64,000 nt of DNA from Belliella calami (GTDB lineage: Bacteria > Bacteroidota > Bacteroidia > Cytophagales > Cyclobacteriaceae): the NCBI RefSeq assembly GCF_022549695.1, contig NZ_JAKZGS010000001.1, forward strand, positions 186,001 to 250,000, written 5' to 3'. Under the pieces are notes generated by a model. It did not search any database and was not told the DNA's origin. It saw only the letters and a list, made by a program, of their open reading frames with translations. The position numbers were made by a program, and so were the translations under genes. This document shows, in pieces, positions 44,013 through 53,744 of this stretch. How positions within the stretch are numbered: position 1 is the first letter of the stretch; each line of letters starts with the position of its first letter.

Positions 44013-44900
44013 TCAAATTGACTTTAAAGGGTAAAAAAAATTGGACAAAAAAGAACTTTTTGAAACAATCCAACGGCTTAGAGAACTAATTCTTCTGGGG
44101 TTCAATCTATATGCCTTCCAAAAACATTTTGAGGCCTGACTATATTTACCAAATCTTAAAAAGCAAACGCCAGCTACTTGTAAGTATGATGAATAAGTAA
44201 TAGAGTTTTTTTTAAAATATTCACTATGCTTCTCAAGTAAAATTAAATTTGAATTGAGAATTTCTTTAAGGTTGGAGCTTAGGCCAGATTTATTACCTAC
44301 AAAATGTAAAAGTGATGTGTATTCTACAAATCCATATGAATACTTTCTAATATGTAATCTCAAAAACAAATCAGTATTCTCTCCATAATGTAAGTTCGGG
44401 TCATAGCTTCCTACGGAAAAAAACAACTCCTTTTTAATACAAAAAGCTCCTGGTAAATAAACTCCTTTTGGCATATCATTTTTGTCACAAGGATAATTCT
44501 TATGCATTTTCTTAATTTCCCAACTTTTCTTTTCTTCAGAGATCAACTTTACCCAAGAAAAAACAACATCAAAACTTGTTGTTTTTATTTTTTTGCGGAA
44601 ATGATAAATACTCTCTTTAGCTAATCGATCATCTGAATCAAGAAATATTAAATAATCGCCTTTTGATATTTTTGCTCCATGATTTCTTGCCTCAGATACG
44701 CCTTTGTTTTTTTGGAAATAATAAGAAACGCGACTATCCATTAAAAATTCTTCTACCATTTCCTTGGTATTGTCTTCACTCCCATCGTCCACTACAATCA
44801 ATTCCCAATCCTCAAAGGACTGATCCAAGACACTTTTTATTGAATTAGGCAACACGTGTGCACGATTGTAAGTAGGTATAATCACACTAATCAATGGCAT
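44013..44900 (-). CDS. GT2 family glycosyltransferase
   Basis: This 295-residue GT-A enzyme has the N-terminus PLISVIIPTYNRAHVLPNSI, VVDDGSEDNT, and the metal-binding FLDSDDRL. The acceptor-side region ends in a helical tail (about 215-295) including YLQVAGVCFLRFGKYSQASK. It is one of four GT2-type genes in a tightly packed minus-strand run and overlaps its upstream neighbour by 14 bases. It should add one sugar to the lipid-linked repeat unit. Confidence 0.92.
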   Translation of the reverse strand: MPLISVIIPTYNRAHVLPNSIKSVLDQSFEDWELIVVDDGSEDNTKEMVEEFLMDSRVSYYFQKNKGVSEARNHGAKISKGDYLIFLDSDDRLAKESIYHFRKKIKTTSFDVVFSWVKLISEEKKSWEIKKMHKNYPCDKNDMPKGVYLPGAFCIKKELFFSVGSYDPNLHYGENTDLFLRLHIRKYSYGFVEYTSLLHFVGNKSGLSSNLKEILNSNLILLEKHSEYFKKNSITYSSYLQVAGVCFLRFGKYSQASKCFWKAYRLNPRRISSLSRWIVSKSSFLSNFFYPLKSI

Positions 44901-45801
44901 AAGCTTTTCTTATCTTTTCCAAGAAGCTCTTTTTACTAAAAAAATTAAATGAATAAGAACTGTAAAAATAAACCCTTCTTATCCAATGATTTACAAACCG
45001 CTTACTTTGTAACCTAATAACTCTTGAGTATAAATCAACAATTTCAAATGTTTGTAGATTTTCTAAACCTATATTATCAATTTGTACTGCAATCATTTTC
45101 AAATGGCTTTTCCAATTTCTTTTTATAATATTATTCTTAGAATGTCTTCTGATAACAGCTACCGGATTTTCCCATTCTGATGCCTCAAAACACCCTCTTC
45201 TTAATAATCTATTCCACAACTCTGAATCTTCGTGTAGTTTTAATCTAGTATCAAAAAGCTTATCTTTAACCAAAAACTCCTTACGAATGGTAATGGAGTT
45301 GGTATGAAATAAAACATTCCTAGCTTCAGTTTTTATTTTATAAAACTCCATAGGCTCTGAACATCTCCCCCATTTATCTTTTGGGTTGAATGTAATACCA
45401 TACCTCAAATCATTGTTTCCAACATGCTCTTCTAAAATAGTAGTAGAATATACAGCATCTATTGAATCTATAGTTTCAAAAATCTGTTTGTCTTTTTTAA
45501 ATCTATGGGGCAAGTACCAATCATCCGCATCCAAGAATGCTATATATTTTGACTCTGCTTCCATTATCCCTAAATTTCTACTGGCACTAATACCTTTGTT
45601 TTTCTCATCAAAATGCTGAAACACCTTTATCTTGTTATACATTTTCTTCAATTCCAAACAAACTTCTAGGCTATTGTCTGGAGACCCATCTTCAACCAAG
45701 ATTATTTCAGCTACTTCAAGTAAATGTACAGCAGACTCTACAGCTTGTTCTACAAACTCAGCGACATTATAGATGGGTATAATCACCGAAACCTTAAACA
45801 T
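44887..45801 (-). CDS. GT2 family glycosyltransferase
   Basis: This 304-residue GT-A enzyme has the N-terminus FKVSVIIPIYNVAEFVEQAV, the acidic donor site ILVEDGSPDNS and the DxD-type motif FLDADDWYLP. The C-terminal ~90 residues are basic and aromatic, consistent with membrane contact. It overlaps both neighbours (8 bases upstream, 14 downstream), so the genes are translationally coupled. The sugar specificity is unknown. Confidence 0.92.
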   Translation of the reverse strand: MFKVSVIIPIYNVAEFVEQAVESAVHLLEVAEIILVEDGSPDNSLEVCLELKKMYNKIKVFQHFDEKNKGISASRNLGIMEAESKYIAFLDADDWYLPHRFKKDKQIFETIDSIDAVYSTTILEEHVGNNDLRYGITFNPKDKWGRCSEPMEFYKIKTEARNVLFHTNSITIRKEFLVKDKLFDTRLKLHEDSELWNRLLRRGCFEASEWENPVAVIRRHSKNNIIKRNWKSHLKMIAVQIDNIGLENLQTFEIVDLYSRVIRLQSKRFVNHWIRRVYFYSSYSFNFFSKKSFLEKIRKAYAID

Positions 45802-46927
45802 TATATATGCTAAAAGTATTTAGTACTTTACCTAAGTACTTGCCAAATTTCAAATGATTCTTTTTTTTAAATTGAGGTTCAAAAACTATTTGTATTAACT
45901 TGACAACATCATTACATGAATAGCCAATATTCTTAAAAAAACACTCAAAGCTTGGCAAAACTTTTACGAAGAGATATTGAATATTTTCACTATCTAAAAA
46001 GTACTTAAAGGATAGTTGAGAATTCATTATTGCGAACTCTTTAACCTCAAATTCCCATTCCCATTTCCCATGTTCTTCTTCATACCATTTGAGAGCATCT
46101 TCCACATTCCCTTGATACAAAAGTACACCTAAGCATTTGATGAATTGATTTTTTATTAATTGAGAAGTATCCCAATTCAAATCTTGATTAAACATTGATT
46201 CAGAAGAAATTCTAAAATCTTTTTTCACAGATCTTTGAATTACTTTACTTAATGAAGTATACATCACCTTTGCATTCCTACTCATACTATCCGTAATATA
46301 TCTATAGCCTACCAAATCTATCGGTATTGATTTAATCTTAGCACCTAGTTTCCCTGCTCTAACCCAGTAATCCCAATCTTCACAACTTTTCAATGAAATG
46401 TCAAATCCACCTAACTGATCTGCAATTGACTTTTTAATTAAAATAGAATGACAAGCTCCAATGTTTTCTTTGACCACATTCGGATAAAGCAAACCATCAT
46501 TGGATGGTAAGTGTGTATGATACCTTTTACCTCTATCTAAAGACCAATATGAGTAGCCACATCGATACAATTCAAAGTCAGGAAACTGATTAATTACTTT
46601 TGAATAATTCTTAAAAAAGTCTATCTCAAGCCAATCATCTGCATCCAAAAAAACTATAAAATCACCATTTGCATACTTTAAACCTGTATTACGGGTAGCA
46701 GAAAGTCCTTGATTTGGTTGAGAATAAATTTTTATTCTATTATCTTTTTTAATAAATGAAGACATTACTAAGTCGAAATTGTCTGTACTACCATCATTTA
46801 TGACGAGTATTTCTAAATTTCTATAATCTTGATTTATTACTGAATTCAAGCTATCACTTAAAAAATGAGCTTGATTGTAGCACGGAATGATTACGCAAAA
46901 TTTATAAAATTCAGTTGTCTTGGGCAT
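45794..46927 (-). CDS. GT2 family glycosyltransferase, long form
   Basis: This 377-residue GT-A enzyme has VIIPCYNQAHFLSDSLNSVI, VINDGSTDN and FLDADDWLEI. It is about 80 residues longer than its neighbours, because of a C-terminal helical region (about 265-377) with alternating aromatic residues. It overlaps the GT32 gene by 17 bases and the next GT2 by 8. It belongs to the same coupled operon. The specificity is unknown. Confidence 0.9.
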   Translation of the reverse strand: MPKTTEFYKFCVIIPCYNQAHFLSDSLNSVINQDYRNLEILVINDGSTDNFDLVMSSFIKKDNRIKIYSQPNQGLSATRNTGLKYANGDFIVFLDADDWLEIDFFKNYSKVINQFPDFELYRCGYSYWSLDRGKRYHTHLPSNDGLLYPNVVKENIGACHSILIKKSIADQLGGFDISLKSCEDWDYWVRAGKLGAKIKSIPIDLVGYRYITDSMSRNAKVMYTSLSKVIQRSVKKDFRISSESMFNQDLNWDTSQLIKNQFIKCLGVLLYQGNVEDALKWYEEEHGKWEWEFEVKEFAIMNSQLSFKYFLDSENIQYLFVKVLPSFECFFKNIGYSCNDVVKLIQIVFEPQFKKKNHLKFGKYLGKVLNTFSIYNV

Positions 46928-47633
46928 ATTTTAAAAAAGACTTTGGAATATAGTATTTCGAAATCCAGTACTTTAGCTTTTTGGTGAGTTGATTTAAGTA
47001 ATTCCCTTTACTTGACGAGTGCCAGGAAGCACTCCATAAATGAACAGCTATTGTTTCTTCTTCTATAAAATTATTCCAATGGAAATTCCTCAACTTGTAT
47101 GGTAATGGATAAAAATATATTTTATCTAAAACACATAGTTGATTATTGTCTCCCCCCAAAGATTCGATCATTTTCGAATAAATCTCATTCATAACTTGAG
47201 GAATTAAAATTCTTTTTTCTCCAAAAGTAAGATTTGAATAAAATTGTAATCCTTTTTCCAAAAATAAAGTATTTGATTCTGACCCAATAACTGCTGCATT
47301 TAAAAATTTTGGTGTTTCTTTTCCTACAAAGACCATCTTTTCTAAAAGATTTTCAGGAAAAGGTTTTAAAAGCAACATATCTGTATCCATATAAATCCCT
47401 CCCTCTTGCTGCAAAGCATAAAGCCTGGCTACATCTGAAACAAAAGCATATTTACCTAATTTATAAGCCTCACTAGTAAACTCACAATAATTAACATCAA
47501 AATTATTTTCATTCCACAACTTAATCTGAAAATCAGGACAATATTTTTTCCACGAAGCCATACATCGTTTTTCCAAAGGAGACATTTCACCTTTTCCAAA
47601 CCAGCAGAAATGGATTATTTTGGGGATTGACAT
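46911..47633 (-). CDS. GT32-type glycosyltransferase (DXD sugar-binding family)
   Basis: This 240-residue protein begins IPKIIHFCWFGKGEMSPLEK, the hallmark of the OCH1/capsular GT32 family. It has the DXD motif in GGIYMDTDMLLLKPF and the preceding helix SDVARLYALQQE. Such enzymes add hexoses, often mannose or galactose, to polysaccharide chains. It overlaps the GT2 gene downstream by 17 bases and follows another GT2 by 3 bases. Confidence 0.93.
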   Translation of the reverse strand: MSIPKIIHFCWFGKGEMSPLEKRCMASWKKYCPDFQIKLWNENNFDVNYCEFTSEAYKLGKYAFVSDVARLYALQQEGGIYMDTDMLLLKPFPENLLEKMVFVGKETPKFLNAAVIGSESNTLFLEKGLQFYSNLTFGEKRILIPQVMNEIYSKMIESLGGDNNQLCVLDKIYFYPLPYKLRNFHWNNFIEEETIAVHLWSASWHSSSKGNYLNQLTKKLKYWISKYYIPKSFLKYAQDN

Positions 47634-47636
47634 TAC

Positions 47637-48521
47637 CTATTTAAAGTATACTTTAAGCAAAAAAGAAAGCGGTAAATATTTAAACGAATAAAAAACACCT
47701 TGAATGATATCTAAGCGTGCTTGTTTTTTCCACATTTGAAGAAGCCACAAGTAATTTGCATGATATTCAAAATTAAGACTTAAGCTATCATTTAAAATTT
47801 TAGCAATTTTTGTATTTTCAATTATCATAAGCCATTGATTTGACTTATGTTTATTTGTAGCTGAATTACTATGCCTCCTAATGTAATTCAAAGGTTCTGA
47901 AATGTAAGCTACCTTCCCCTTTTTTAACAACTGCCCCCAAAAAAACCAATCTCCTGCATATCTATAATTTGCTGGTATAATTATATCTTCAACGACATCT
48001 TTTTTAAAAATAGCTGAACTCACATTCACTATTGGACATTTAAACCTCCCGTAATTATTTAAAAGAACTTTTCCTTCGAGAATAAAATTCTCATTCCAAA
48101 TGAAAGGTGAGAGATTGTCCCACCAATCATTGAGAACTTTGTTATTTTGTGATTCTCTAAAAACAAAACTTCTAGTGTGTGCTACAATCACATCTTCATC
48201 TGAAAAACATGGCACTAATCTCAAAAGAAAATTCTCATCTGAAACATCATCACCTTCAGCAATCCAAATTAAATCACCTTTCGCCAACTCAAAACCTTCC
48301 TTCCATCTACCAAATGGACTTTTTGAGTTTAGGTTGGTTTTTATACAGGCAGATACTTTGGAATGATTTTCATATTTTTTAATAACCTCCCAACTATTAT
48401 CACTAGAAAAATCATCTAAAATTATGACTTCAAACTCTTGATATTTTTGCTCAAAAATAGAAAACAGTCTCTCTTCTATAAAATGCTGTTGATTATATAC
48501 TGGGACTATAATTGAAACCAT
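47637..48521 (-). CDS. GT2 family glycosyltransferase
   Basis: This 294-residue GT-A enzyme has VSIIVPVYNQQHFIEERLFS, ILDDFSSDNSW and the metal site reading WIAEGDDVSDE instead of the commoner DADD. It is the first gene of the GT2/GT32 run (48521 to 44013), which has overlaps or gaps of 3 bases throughout. A 114-bp AT-rich gap separates it from the pyruvyltransferase upstream. It should build part of the repeat unit. Confidence 0.92.
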   Translation of the reverse strand: MVSIIVPVYNQQHFIEERLFSIFEQKYQEFEVIILDDFSSDNSWEVIKKYENHSKVSACIKTNLNSKSPFGRWKEGFELAKGDLIWIAEGDDVSDENFLLRLVPCFSDEDVIVAHTRSFVFRESQNNKVLNDWWDNLSPFIWNENFILEGKVLLNNYGRFKCPIVNVSSAIFKKDVVEDIIIPANYRYAGDWFFWGQLLKKGKVAYISEPLNYIRRHSNSATNKHKSNQWLMIIENTKIAKILNDSLSLNFEYHANYLWLLQMWKKQARLDIIQGVFYSFKYLPLSFLLKVYFK

Positions 48522-48635
48522 TTAAAAACCACATTTAACGTGTCTCCTCAATAAAGTTAAAATTACAAAATATGAAAGATTTAGATAAATTCAAGACACA
48601 TGAAAGTATATTCACAAAAGTGGTATTTTCTATAT

Positions 48636-49769
48636 CTAACCATTAATTAATTTATTCATTTCATGAAAATTGTCCAATATTAAAGCCTTTTGCCTTTTAA
48701 CTTCATCAACTACCATTTGACACGGACCTCTATCGTAAAACTCTATAAATTTAAAATCAAAAGGATTTTTATCTAAATTATTTAAATCCCAATCTTTAAT
48801 ATATTCTTTTAACTTATAGGATGAACTTATACATAAATACGGTACATTATAAGTAAAAGAAGTTATTATACCATGAAGACTAGTACCAATAAAGCACTCA
48901 GCACCACTTATGATTTTGATGATACCAAAAACAGACATTTCTTTGCGATAAACAACGTTTTGCATATCACATAAAATATCATGACTTTTAAGTTTCTGTA
49001 AAGCTATAAAATCCTCGTGACCATTCGCATATCCAATAGGTAAAAGGATTATTTTCTTTTTGACATTTCTATTAGCTATTATAAATAGTTGCTCGGCCAG
49101 AACATCAATTATTTCACTACTCAAATTATGACATTGAAACACCAAATAATTTTCTGCTAAACTCTTTTTAAAATAATTTGAAATCAGCATAGCTGAATCA
49201 GGAACTAATTTACTATTTATGTTATTTTCAACACCAAACTCGTACAATCTTGAAGATCTAACTGAAAACAAGTCTACTCCAAAGAGGTTTTTTATCAGTT
49301 CACTTTTCCTCCCCAAGGAATAAACAGTTCCTCCAACTGAACTATATATTATTTGGTTATTTCTCTGCAAGGGTAAAGAAATAACATAGGGGTATCTGCT
49401 TCTAAATATTTTATTAAATATCGAATTAAAATAGACATCATACTTTTTTCTATATTTTGGTTCAAAAAACATTCTGAAAGCTTTCCAGTTATGAAAAAAT
49501 AAAATTAACCATCCTGCACCTATAACATGTCCTCCTGCAATTATTACAGTTTGGTTTCGCTTAAATAAGAGTTTAAATAATAGCCTGATAATAGATTTTG
49601 TTCTTACTCCTCCATATCCTTCATAATTATAATTCCTAATACTATAAAACTTATAATTATATGATTCACCCAATTCATTCCGTAAAATTATTGGAAATAA
49701 TAAATCCCCATAATTATATCTATCAAAAGCGCCAATCACATTTATTACTTTCTTATTTACATCTCCCAT
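48636..49769 (-). CDS. Polysaccharide pyruvyltransferase family protein
   Basis: This 377-residue protein begins with INVIGAFDRYNYGDLLFPII, the GT-B-like N-terminus of the CsaB/WcaK-type pyruvyltransferases. It has the typical C-terminal region AECFIGTSLHGIITSFTYNVPYL, where the family's SxRLHxxI motif appears as TSLHGII. Members put ketal pyruvate from PEP on polysaccharide sugars. It overlaps the Wzt gene by 13 bases. A terminal pyruvate could be the mark read by the Wzt C-terminal domain; that is inference. Confidence 0.85.
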   Translation of the reverse strand: MGDVNKKVINVIGAFDRYNYGDLLFPIILRNELGESYNYKFYSIRNYNYEGYGGVRTKSIIRLLFKLLFKRNQTVIIAGGHVIGAGWLILFFHNWKAFRMFFEPKYRKKYDVYFNSIFNKIFRSRYPYVISLPLQRNNQIIYSSVGGTVYSLGRKSELIKNLFGVDLFSVRSSRLYEFGVENNINSKLVPDSAMLISNYFKKSLAENYLVFQCHNLSSEIIDVLAEQLFIIANRNVKKKIILLPIGYANGHEDFIALQKLKSHDILCDMQNVVYRKEMSVFGIIKIISGAECFIGTSLHGIITSFTYNVPYLCISSSYKLKEYIKDWDLNNLDKNPFDFKFIEFYDRGPCQMVVDEVKRQKALILDNFHEMNKLING

Positions 49770-50995
49770 TCCGCCTTAATTAAAATATTACCTTGGTAGT
49801 TTGAGTCAAACATATGTCCTGTATTGAAATAATCTCCTGGTTTAACATCTAACTTTCCAACAGAATAAAACTCTCTGAACTTTGTTCCTTGTTGGTACAA
49901 AGTAACCACAATATCATAAACCCCTTGTATTAAAACTAGATTTTCTAAAGACACTTTTATTTCTTTCAAATTCATTAAACTAAATAACTCACCAGTTTGA
50001 TAAAAACTATTCAAAGTGAAAATCCTTTGTGAATTTTTATTGAATCCTAAAGCTAAGCTAAGTCCTACATAATTAAACTCTGATTTCAAAATTATACTCA
50101 TATTTAAACTACTACCTGATTTAATAATAGAATTCTCAAACAATAATTGTAATAAAACACCATCTTTCTCAATATGTAAATTTTCAAAGTAATTATTAGT
50201 ATTTAAATAGTTTCCAATTCCATAAGAAACTTGGCCATTGTACTTTAAACCCCCATCCTCAACCAAAAGGATTTTTGAACAAATATTTTCAACAGCAACC
50301 ATATTGTGACTTACAAACAAAACCGTTCTACCCTGATTCTTACTCACATCTTCCATTTTTCCCAAGCACTTCTGTTGGAATTCGTAATCTCCTACCGCAA
50401 GTACCTCGTCGATAATCAAAATCTCAGGGTTTAAATGCGCTGCCACAGAAAATCCCAGTCGAACTTTCATCCCTGAGGAATAAAACTTGACAGGTGTATC
50501 GATAAATTTCTCCACTCCTGAAAAGTCGATAATTTCATCTAGCTTGATATCGATCTCACGCTTGGTCATTCCCAAGATCGTCCCATTCATATAGATATTT
50601 TCCCGACCTGATAGCTCGGGGTGGAAACCTGTCCCCACTTCCAATAGGGACGCTACCCTGCCATGCATTTCAATTCTGCCTGTAGTAGGTTCTGTGATTT
50701 GGGAAAGGATTTTAAGCAAAGTGGATTTACCAGCTCCATTTTTTCCAATGATACCCAAGACTTCTCCTTGTTGCACTTCGAAGTTGATATCCTTAAGTGC
50801 CCAGAAAACAGATTCCTCCTGACCTTCCGAAAAGGATTGTTCATGTTTAAACTTACTTAGACTCCTTAATTTTTTAAAATTATCATAAGGTGATTTGAAG
50901 ATATTACTCAACTGTCCAATCAAGGTTTTTGCTTGCTTTTCCTTCAAGCCTAAGCGGTATCGCTTGGATAGGTTTTCGACTTTGATGATTGCCAT
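49757..50995 (-). CDS. wzt: ABC transporter ATP-binding protein with carbohydrate-binding C-terminus (Wzt)
   Basis: This 412-residue protein has an ABC domain: Walker A GKNGAGKSTLLK (about 83-94), signature YSSGMKVRLGF and Walker B ILIIDEVLAVGD, plus the H-loop FVSHNM. An extra C-terminal beta-sandwich follows (about 255-412; HIEKDGVLLQLLFENSIIKSG). This is the Wzt architecture, in which the C-terminal domain recognises the finished O-antigen or teichoic-type chain before export. Its permease partner is usually adjacent; here the only candidate is at 58536 on the opposite strand, 7.5 kb away. It ends overlapping the pyruvyltransferase gene. Confidence 0.92.
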   Translation of the reverse strand: MAIIKVENLSKRYRLGLKEKQAKTLIGQLSNIFKSPYDNFKKLRSLSKFKHEQSFSEGQEESVFWALKDINFEVQQGEVLGIIGKNGAGKSTLLKILSQITEPTTGRIEMHGRVASLLEVGTGFHPELSGRENIYMNGTILGMTKREIDIKLDEIIDFSGVEKFIDTPVKFYSSGMKVRLGFSVAAHLNPEILIIDEVLAVGDYEFQQKCLGKMEDVSKNQGRTVLFVSHNMVAVENICSKILLVEDGGLKYNGQVSYGIGNYLNTNNYFENLHIEKDGVLLQLLFENSIIKSGSSLNMSIILKSEFNYVGLSLALGFNKNSQRIFTLNSFYQTGELFSLMNLKEIKVSLENLVLIQGVYDIVVTLYQQGTKFREFYSVGKLDVKPGDYFNTGHMFDSNYQGNILIKAEWEM

Positions 50996-51000
50996 TTATA

Positions 51001-51819
51001 TTATTTTGAAAATAAATTATCAAATACCATTAATGCTTCATTCTTTGAATAAAGTCCTGCATTAACACTAGGCCAATAGCGTACATCTTCTCTTCTAACT
51101 ATTGAATTCAACTTATTAAATTTCATTGGAACACGATTAAAACTATTAGACAAACATCCAAAAACCCTATGCCAACCATCACCAGGCCTAACTTTTACTT
51201 GATCATTTGCTACGAAAATTTTTCCTTTTATCAGTTTGCTATTTTCAATCAATCCATATTTCTTGATAGAATTGTATATCCCTACCAGCCTTTTTAATTC
51301 AAGTTCAACTAATTCATCGACCAAAGGACCAAAGGATTTATGACCAAAATCTATTTTATAATTTTCAAACCCATATTTTTTTGTTTCATTAACCATCATA
51401 TTAAAATTTCTTTCAAATGCGGACTCTGGGCTAACAGCTTCCCATGGCTCAACGTAATACCAAGGTGACAAAAAATGCCAATCTTTATATGGAGTTATCC
51501 CAATCCTATCAGCAACATTCTCAAATTGACATTTTGAATAATATTCTTTAAATGATTCAAGAGCCTTTGAAAAACCTCCATTTTCATATTGATCAATTGC
51601 TGTTTTCCAAAACCCTTCAAAAAAATCTAAATCTAAAAGGTTTTGTAGATCAACATCAACTATAAAACAATCTGTCTTTGATCTATACCAAGCTTCTAAA
51701 GGGCAGTTTAATTTAAACTTCAGTTCTCTAAAATCAGTTGTCGAATTAAATTCAAATGGATAGCCTTTTAATATTTGAATTCCATTTTTCGATAACAGAT
51801 TTTTAATTATTTTTTTCAT
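51001..51819 (-). CDS. Unrecognised glycan-locus protein, possible ParB-like domain
   Basis: This 272-residue protein has no signal peptide or helix that would span a membrane. The C-terminal ~80 residues (GKIFVANDQVKVRPGDGWHR, followed by RVPMKF and REDVRYWPSV) recall the ParB/Srx fold with its DGxHR element, but the match is weak. The N-terminal 170 residues are unknown, with several Trp/Tyr pairs (HFLSPWYYVEPWEAVSPESA). Its ATG overlaps the stop of the FkbM gene as TAATG and it ends 5 bases before Wzt, so it belongs to the same operon and probably to polymer modification or control. Confidence 0.65.
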   Translation of the reverse strand: MKKIIKNLLSKNGIQILKGYPFEFNSTTDFRELKFKLNCPLEAWYRSKTDCFIVDVDLQNLLDLDFFEGFWKTAIDQYENGGFSKALESFKEYYSKCQFENVADRIGITPYKDWHFLSPWYYVEPWEAVSPESAFERNFNMMVNETKKYGFENYKIDFGHKSFGPLVDELVELELKRLVGIYNSIKKYGLIENSKLIKGKIFVANDQVKVRPGDGWHRVFGCLSNSFNRVPMKFNKLNSIVRREDVRYWPSVNAGLYSKNEALMVFDNLFSK

Positions 51820-52610
51820 TAGACAATTTTCAAGGTATTATTTTCTTTAAACACCGCCAAGAAATTCGACAAAACAAAATTCTCCATACTTTTCTCGTAC
51901 TTCCCAAATTCAACCCATTTGGGGTAAATTTTCCCAATGCTATAACCATATCCCTCCAGTAGCTGAAAGTAATCTTTCAATAAAAACCCTGAATCAATGC
52001 ACATATCTCCATACTCAAACTGTATGATTTTGATTCTTTTTTCAGATAACATTCTAGTGAATCCTTTGAGTACTTTATGCTCAGCGCCTTCAGTATCGAT
52101 TTTCAAAAAATCTATGTTTTCAATCCCATTTTCCAGACAATAATCATCGCCTTTGACACACTTAATGCTGACTTTTTTGGCCTCTTTTCCAAGTTGGTTA
52201 TCATAAATCGAACTGAAATAAGAACCTTTTGGATAGAAGTTGAACTCAATAATTTCTTCTTCTTCTGAAAGAGCCAAATTATTCGTTCTGATAAGTTTGT
52301 TTGATTTGGTATTCTCTAGAAGCTTTTGATATGTTTCCTCCACTGGCTCAAATGCGTGGATAATGCAGTCACTTTTGAGTCCACTTACAGTTTTTGACCA
52401 ATTCCCAACATTCGCCCCCACATCAAATATTACCTTGATTTGCTGCTCTCTTAAATCTTCCCAAATCGCATATTCGCCACTGAGATTATTGTCATTATTC
52501 TTATTCTCCAAAGCATGCAAAACAGTCCGAGAAACCTTCTTCAAAAACCCTCCAAACCAGTTTCTTCGCTGTAAAGTAATCCAATAAAAAATGCTCTTCT
52601 TTAAATTCAA
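51819..52610 (-). CDS. FkbM family methyltransferase
   Basis: This 263-residue protein has the SAM-binding motif KVIFDVGANVGNW, the second acidic strand IIHAFEPVEETYQKL, and the downstream motif IDFLKIDTEGAEHKVLKGF, all typical of FkbM methyltransferases. These O-methylate sugars. Lying directly upstream of Wzt, it may make a non-reducing-end methyl cap that stops elongation and is read by Wzt; this is inference. The start is a TTG at 52610 with no ATG alternative. A spacer repeat (52602-52715) overlaps its start. Confidence 0.9.
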   Translation of the reverse strand: MNLKKSIFYWITLQRRNWFGGFLKKVSRTVLHALENKNNDNNLSGEYAIWEDLREQQIKVIFDVGANVGNWSKTVSGLKSDCIIHAFEPVEETYQKLLENTKSNKLIRTNNLALSEEEEIIEFNFYPKGSYFSSIYDNQLGKEAKKVSIKCVKGDDYCLENGIENIDFLKIDTEGAEHKVLKGFTRMLSEKRIKIIQFEYGDMCIDSGFLLKDYFQLLEGYGYSIGKIYPKWVEFGKYEKSMENFVLSNFLAVFKENNTLKIV

Positions 52611-52715
52611 AATCCTTATAATTAGTTAATTTGGTTGATTAAGTTATTGATTGATTAAGTGATCAGTTGGCTTTTTATTTGTATTTTCTAAACTCCTAAA
52701 CCCTAATCCACTAAA
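52602..52715. repeat. Spacer direct repeat, copy A
   Basis: About 110 bp beginning TTCAAAATCCTTATAATTAG, with GATTAAGTTATT, TTGGCTTTTTATTTG and CTAAACCCTAATCCACTAAA (to about 52720), is repeated at 55002-55112. The two copies bracket the block GNAT-FkbM-FdtA. A looser copy occurs near 57950-58030. Confidence 0.8.
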
Positions 52716-52788
52716 CATCTTTTGGTGATTATGTTATTAGAAATTAATCAATTACTCTTTAATTCTTACCTCTCCAAAGATCCTTATC

Positions 52789-53733
52789 TCAAATATCAAT
52801 ATACCAAGCCTTGGAACAATAGCCCACCGCTCCCCAGCTTTCTTTCCATTTAACCAATCCTTTGTTGGCTTGACCAGTTTTAGGATCTGTAGAAATCCCC
52901 ATGGAAAGGAATTTGAAATTTGAGGAAGCTTGTTGAATGATATCTTGGTAAAGCAAGTCCACTGCTCTGAATTTTCTTCCTACTGGGGATGAAGCTGTAT
53001 ATTGGACATGAATGACTTGACCATGGGCATAGGTGACAGCCCCCGCCATCATCTCTTCATCTCTATAAACTACATGAAGTTCAATGTTAGAAGGAAACCT
53101 ATTTGCAAGTAGGACAATTTCTTCTAGTGAATGTGTTGGCTTGGCATTATGACGATCCTGTAAGTTTGGTATCAACAAGTTTTCCCAAAAACCTTTATAA
53201 TCATTGGATAATCTCATATTTAGGTTGTTGGCTTGAGCTAATTTGATTCCCCATCTTTTCCCACGGTCTTGGATTTTTGTGGGAAGTGAGAGTGTATGGT
53301 AGATCTTATCATCACATTCATTGAAAGACGCTTTTTTTGCAGCAATCTGAAAATTATCAAAAGCAATTTTACTAGTCCAATAAAATTCAGGTGCTCCGGT
53401 AATTTTTATCCTTGTGATGCCTTTTAATTCATAGTGTTTTTTGAGCGCATCAAAGATGCGTAATATGTATTGGACTTCTAAAACCTGACAAAAAATCAAA
53501 CCTCCAAAAGTCAACCCACTATGACTTATCACTTTATAATCAGAAGATGTTGCTGGAAAAACAGCTACCAACTGAGTATCTAAGTAGATCATGACAGAAT
53601 CATCGTGGAAACGATCTTGATGATAATCCATATAACTCCTGAAGTGAATCAAAGAGGCATTGAAGCTTTGGGAAATCATTTCATCCCAAGTTTCCTGATC
53701 CATTTGTTGGTATGGTCGAATTTCTAATTTCAC
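52789..53733 (-). CDS. GNAT/FemAB-like acyltransferase
   Basis: This 314-residue protein has a FemAB/BioF2-type double GNAT fold: LIHFRSYMDYHQDRFHDDSV near the start, IKITGAPEFYWTSK, then the second acetyltransferase half with LHVVYRDEEMMAGAVTYAHG and the C-terminal FLSMGISTDPKTGQANKGLV, in which NKGLVKWKESWG contacts the cofactor. It probably N-acylates an amino sugar of the polysaccharide, or an envelope peptide. Next to an FdtA-like ketoisomerase, an amino-sugar acyltransferase is the likelier role. The start is GTG at 53733. Confidence 0.8.
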   Translation of the reverse strand: MKLEIRPYQQMDQETWDEMISQSFNASLIHFRSYMDYHQDRFHDDSVMIYLDTQLVAVFPATSSDYKVISHSGLTFGGLIFCQVLEVQYILRIFDALKKHYELKGITRIKITGAPEFYWTSKIAFDNFQIAAKKASFNECDDKIYHTLSLPTKIQDRGKRWGIKLAQANNLNMRLSNDYKGFWENLLIPNLQDRHNAKPTHSLEEIVLLANRFPSNIELHVVYRDEEMMAGAVTYAHGQVIHVQYTASSPVGRKFRAVDLLYQDIIQQASSNFKFLSMGISTDPKTGQANKGLVKWKESWGAVGYCSKAWYIDI

Positions 53734-53744
53734 TCCTTTGGTAT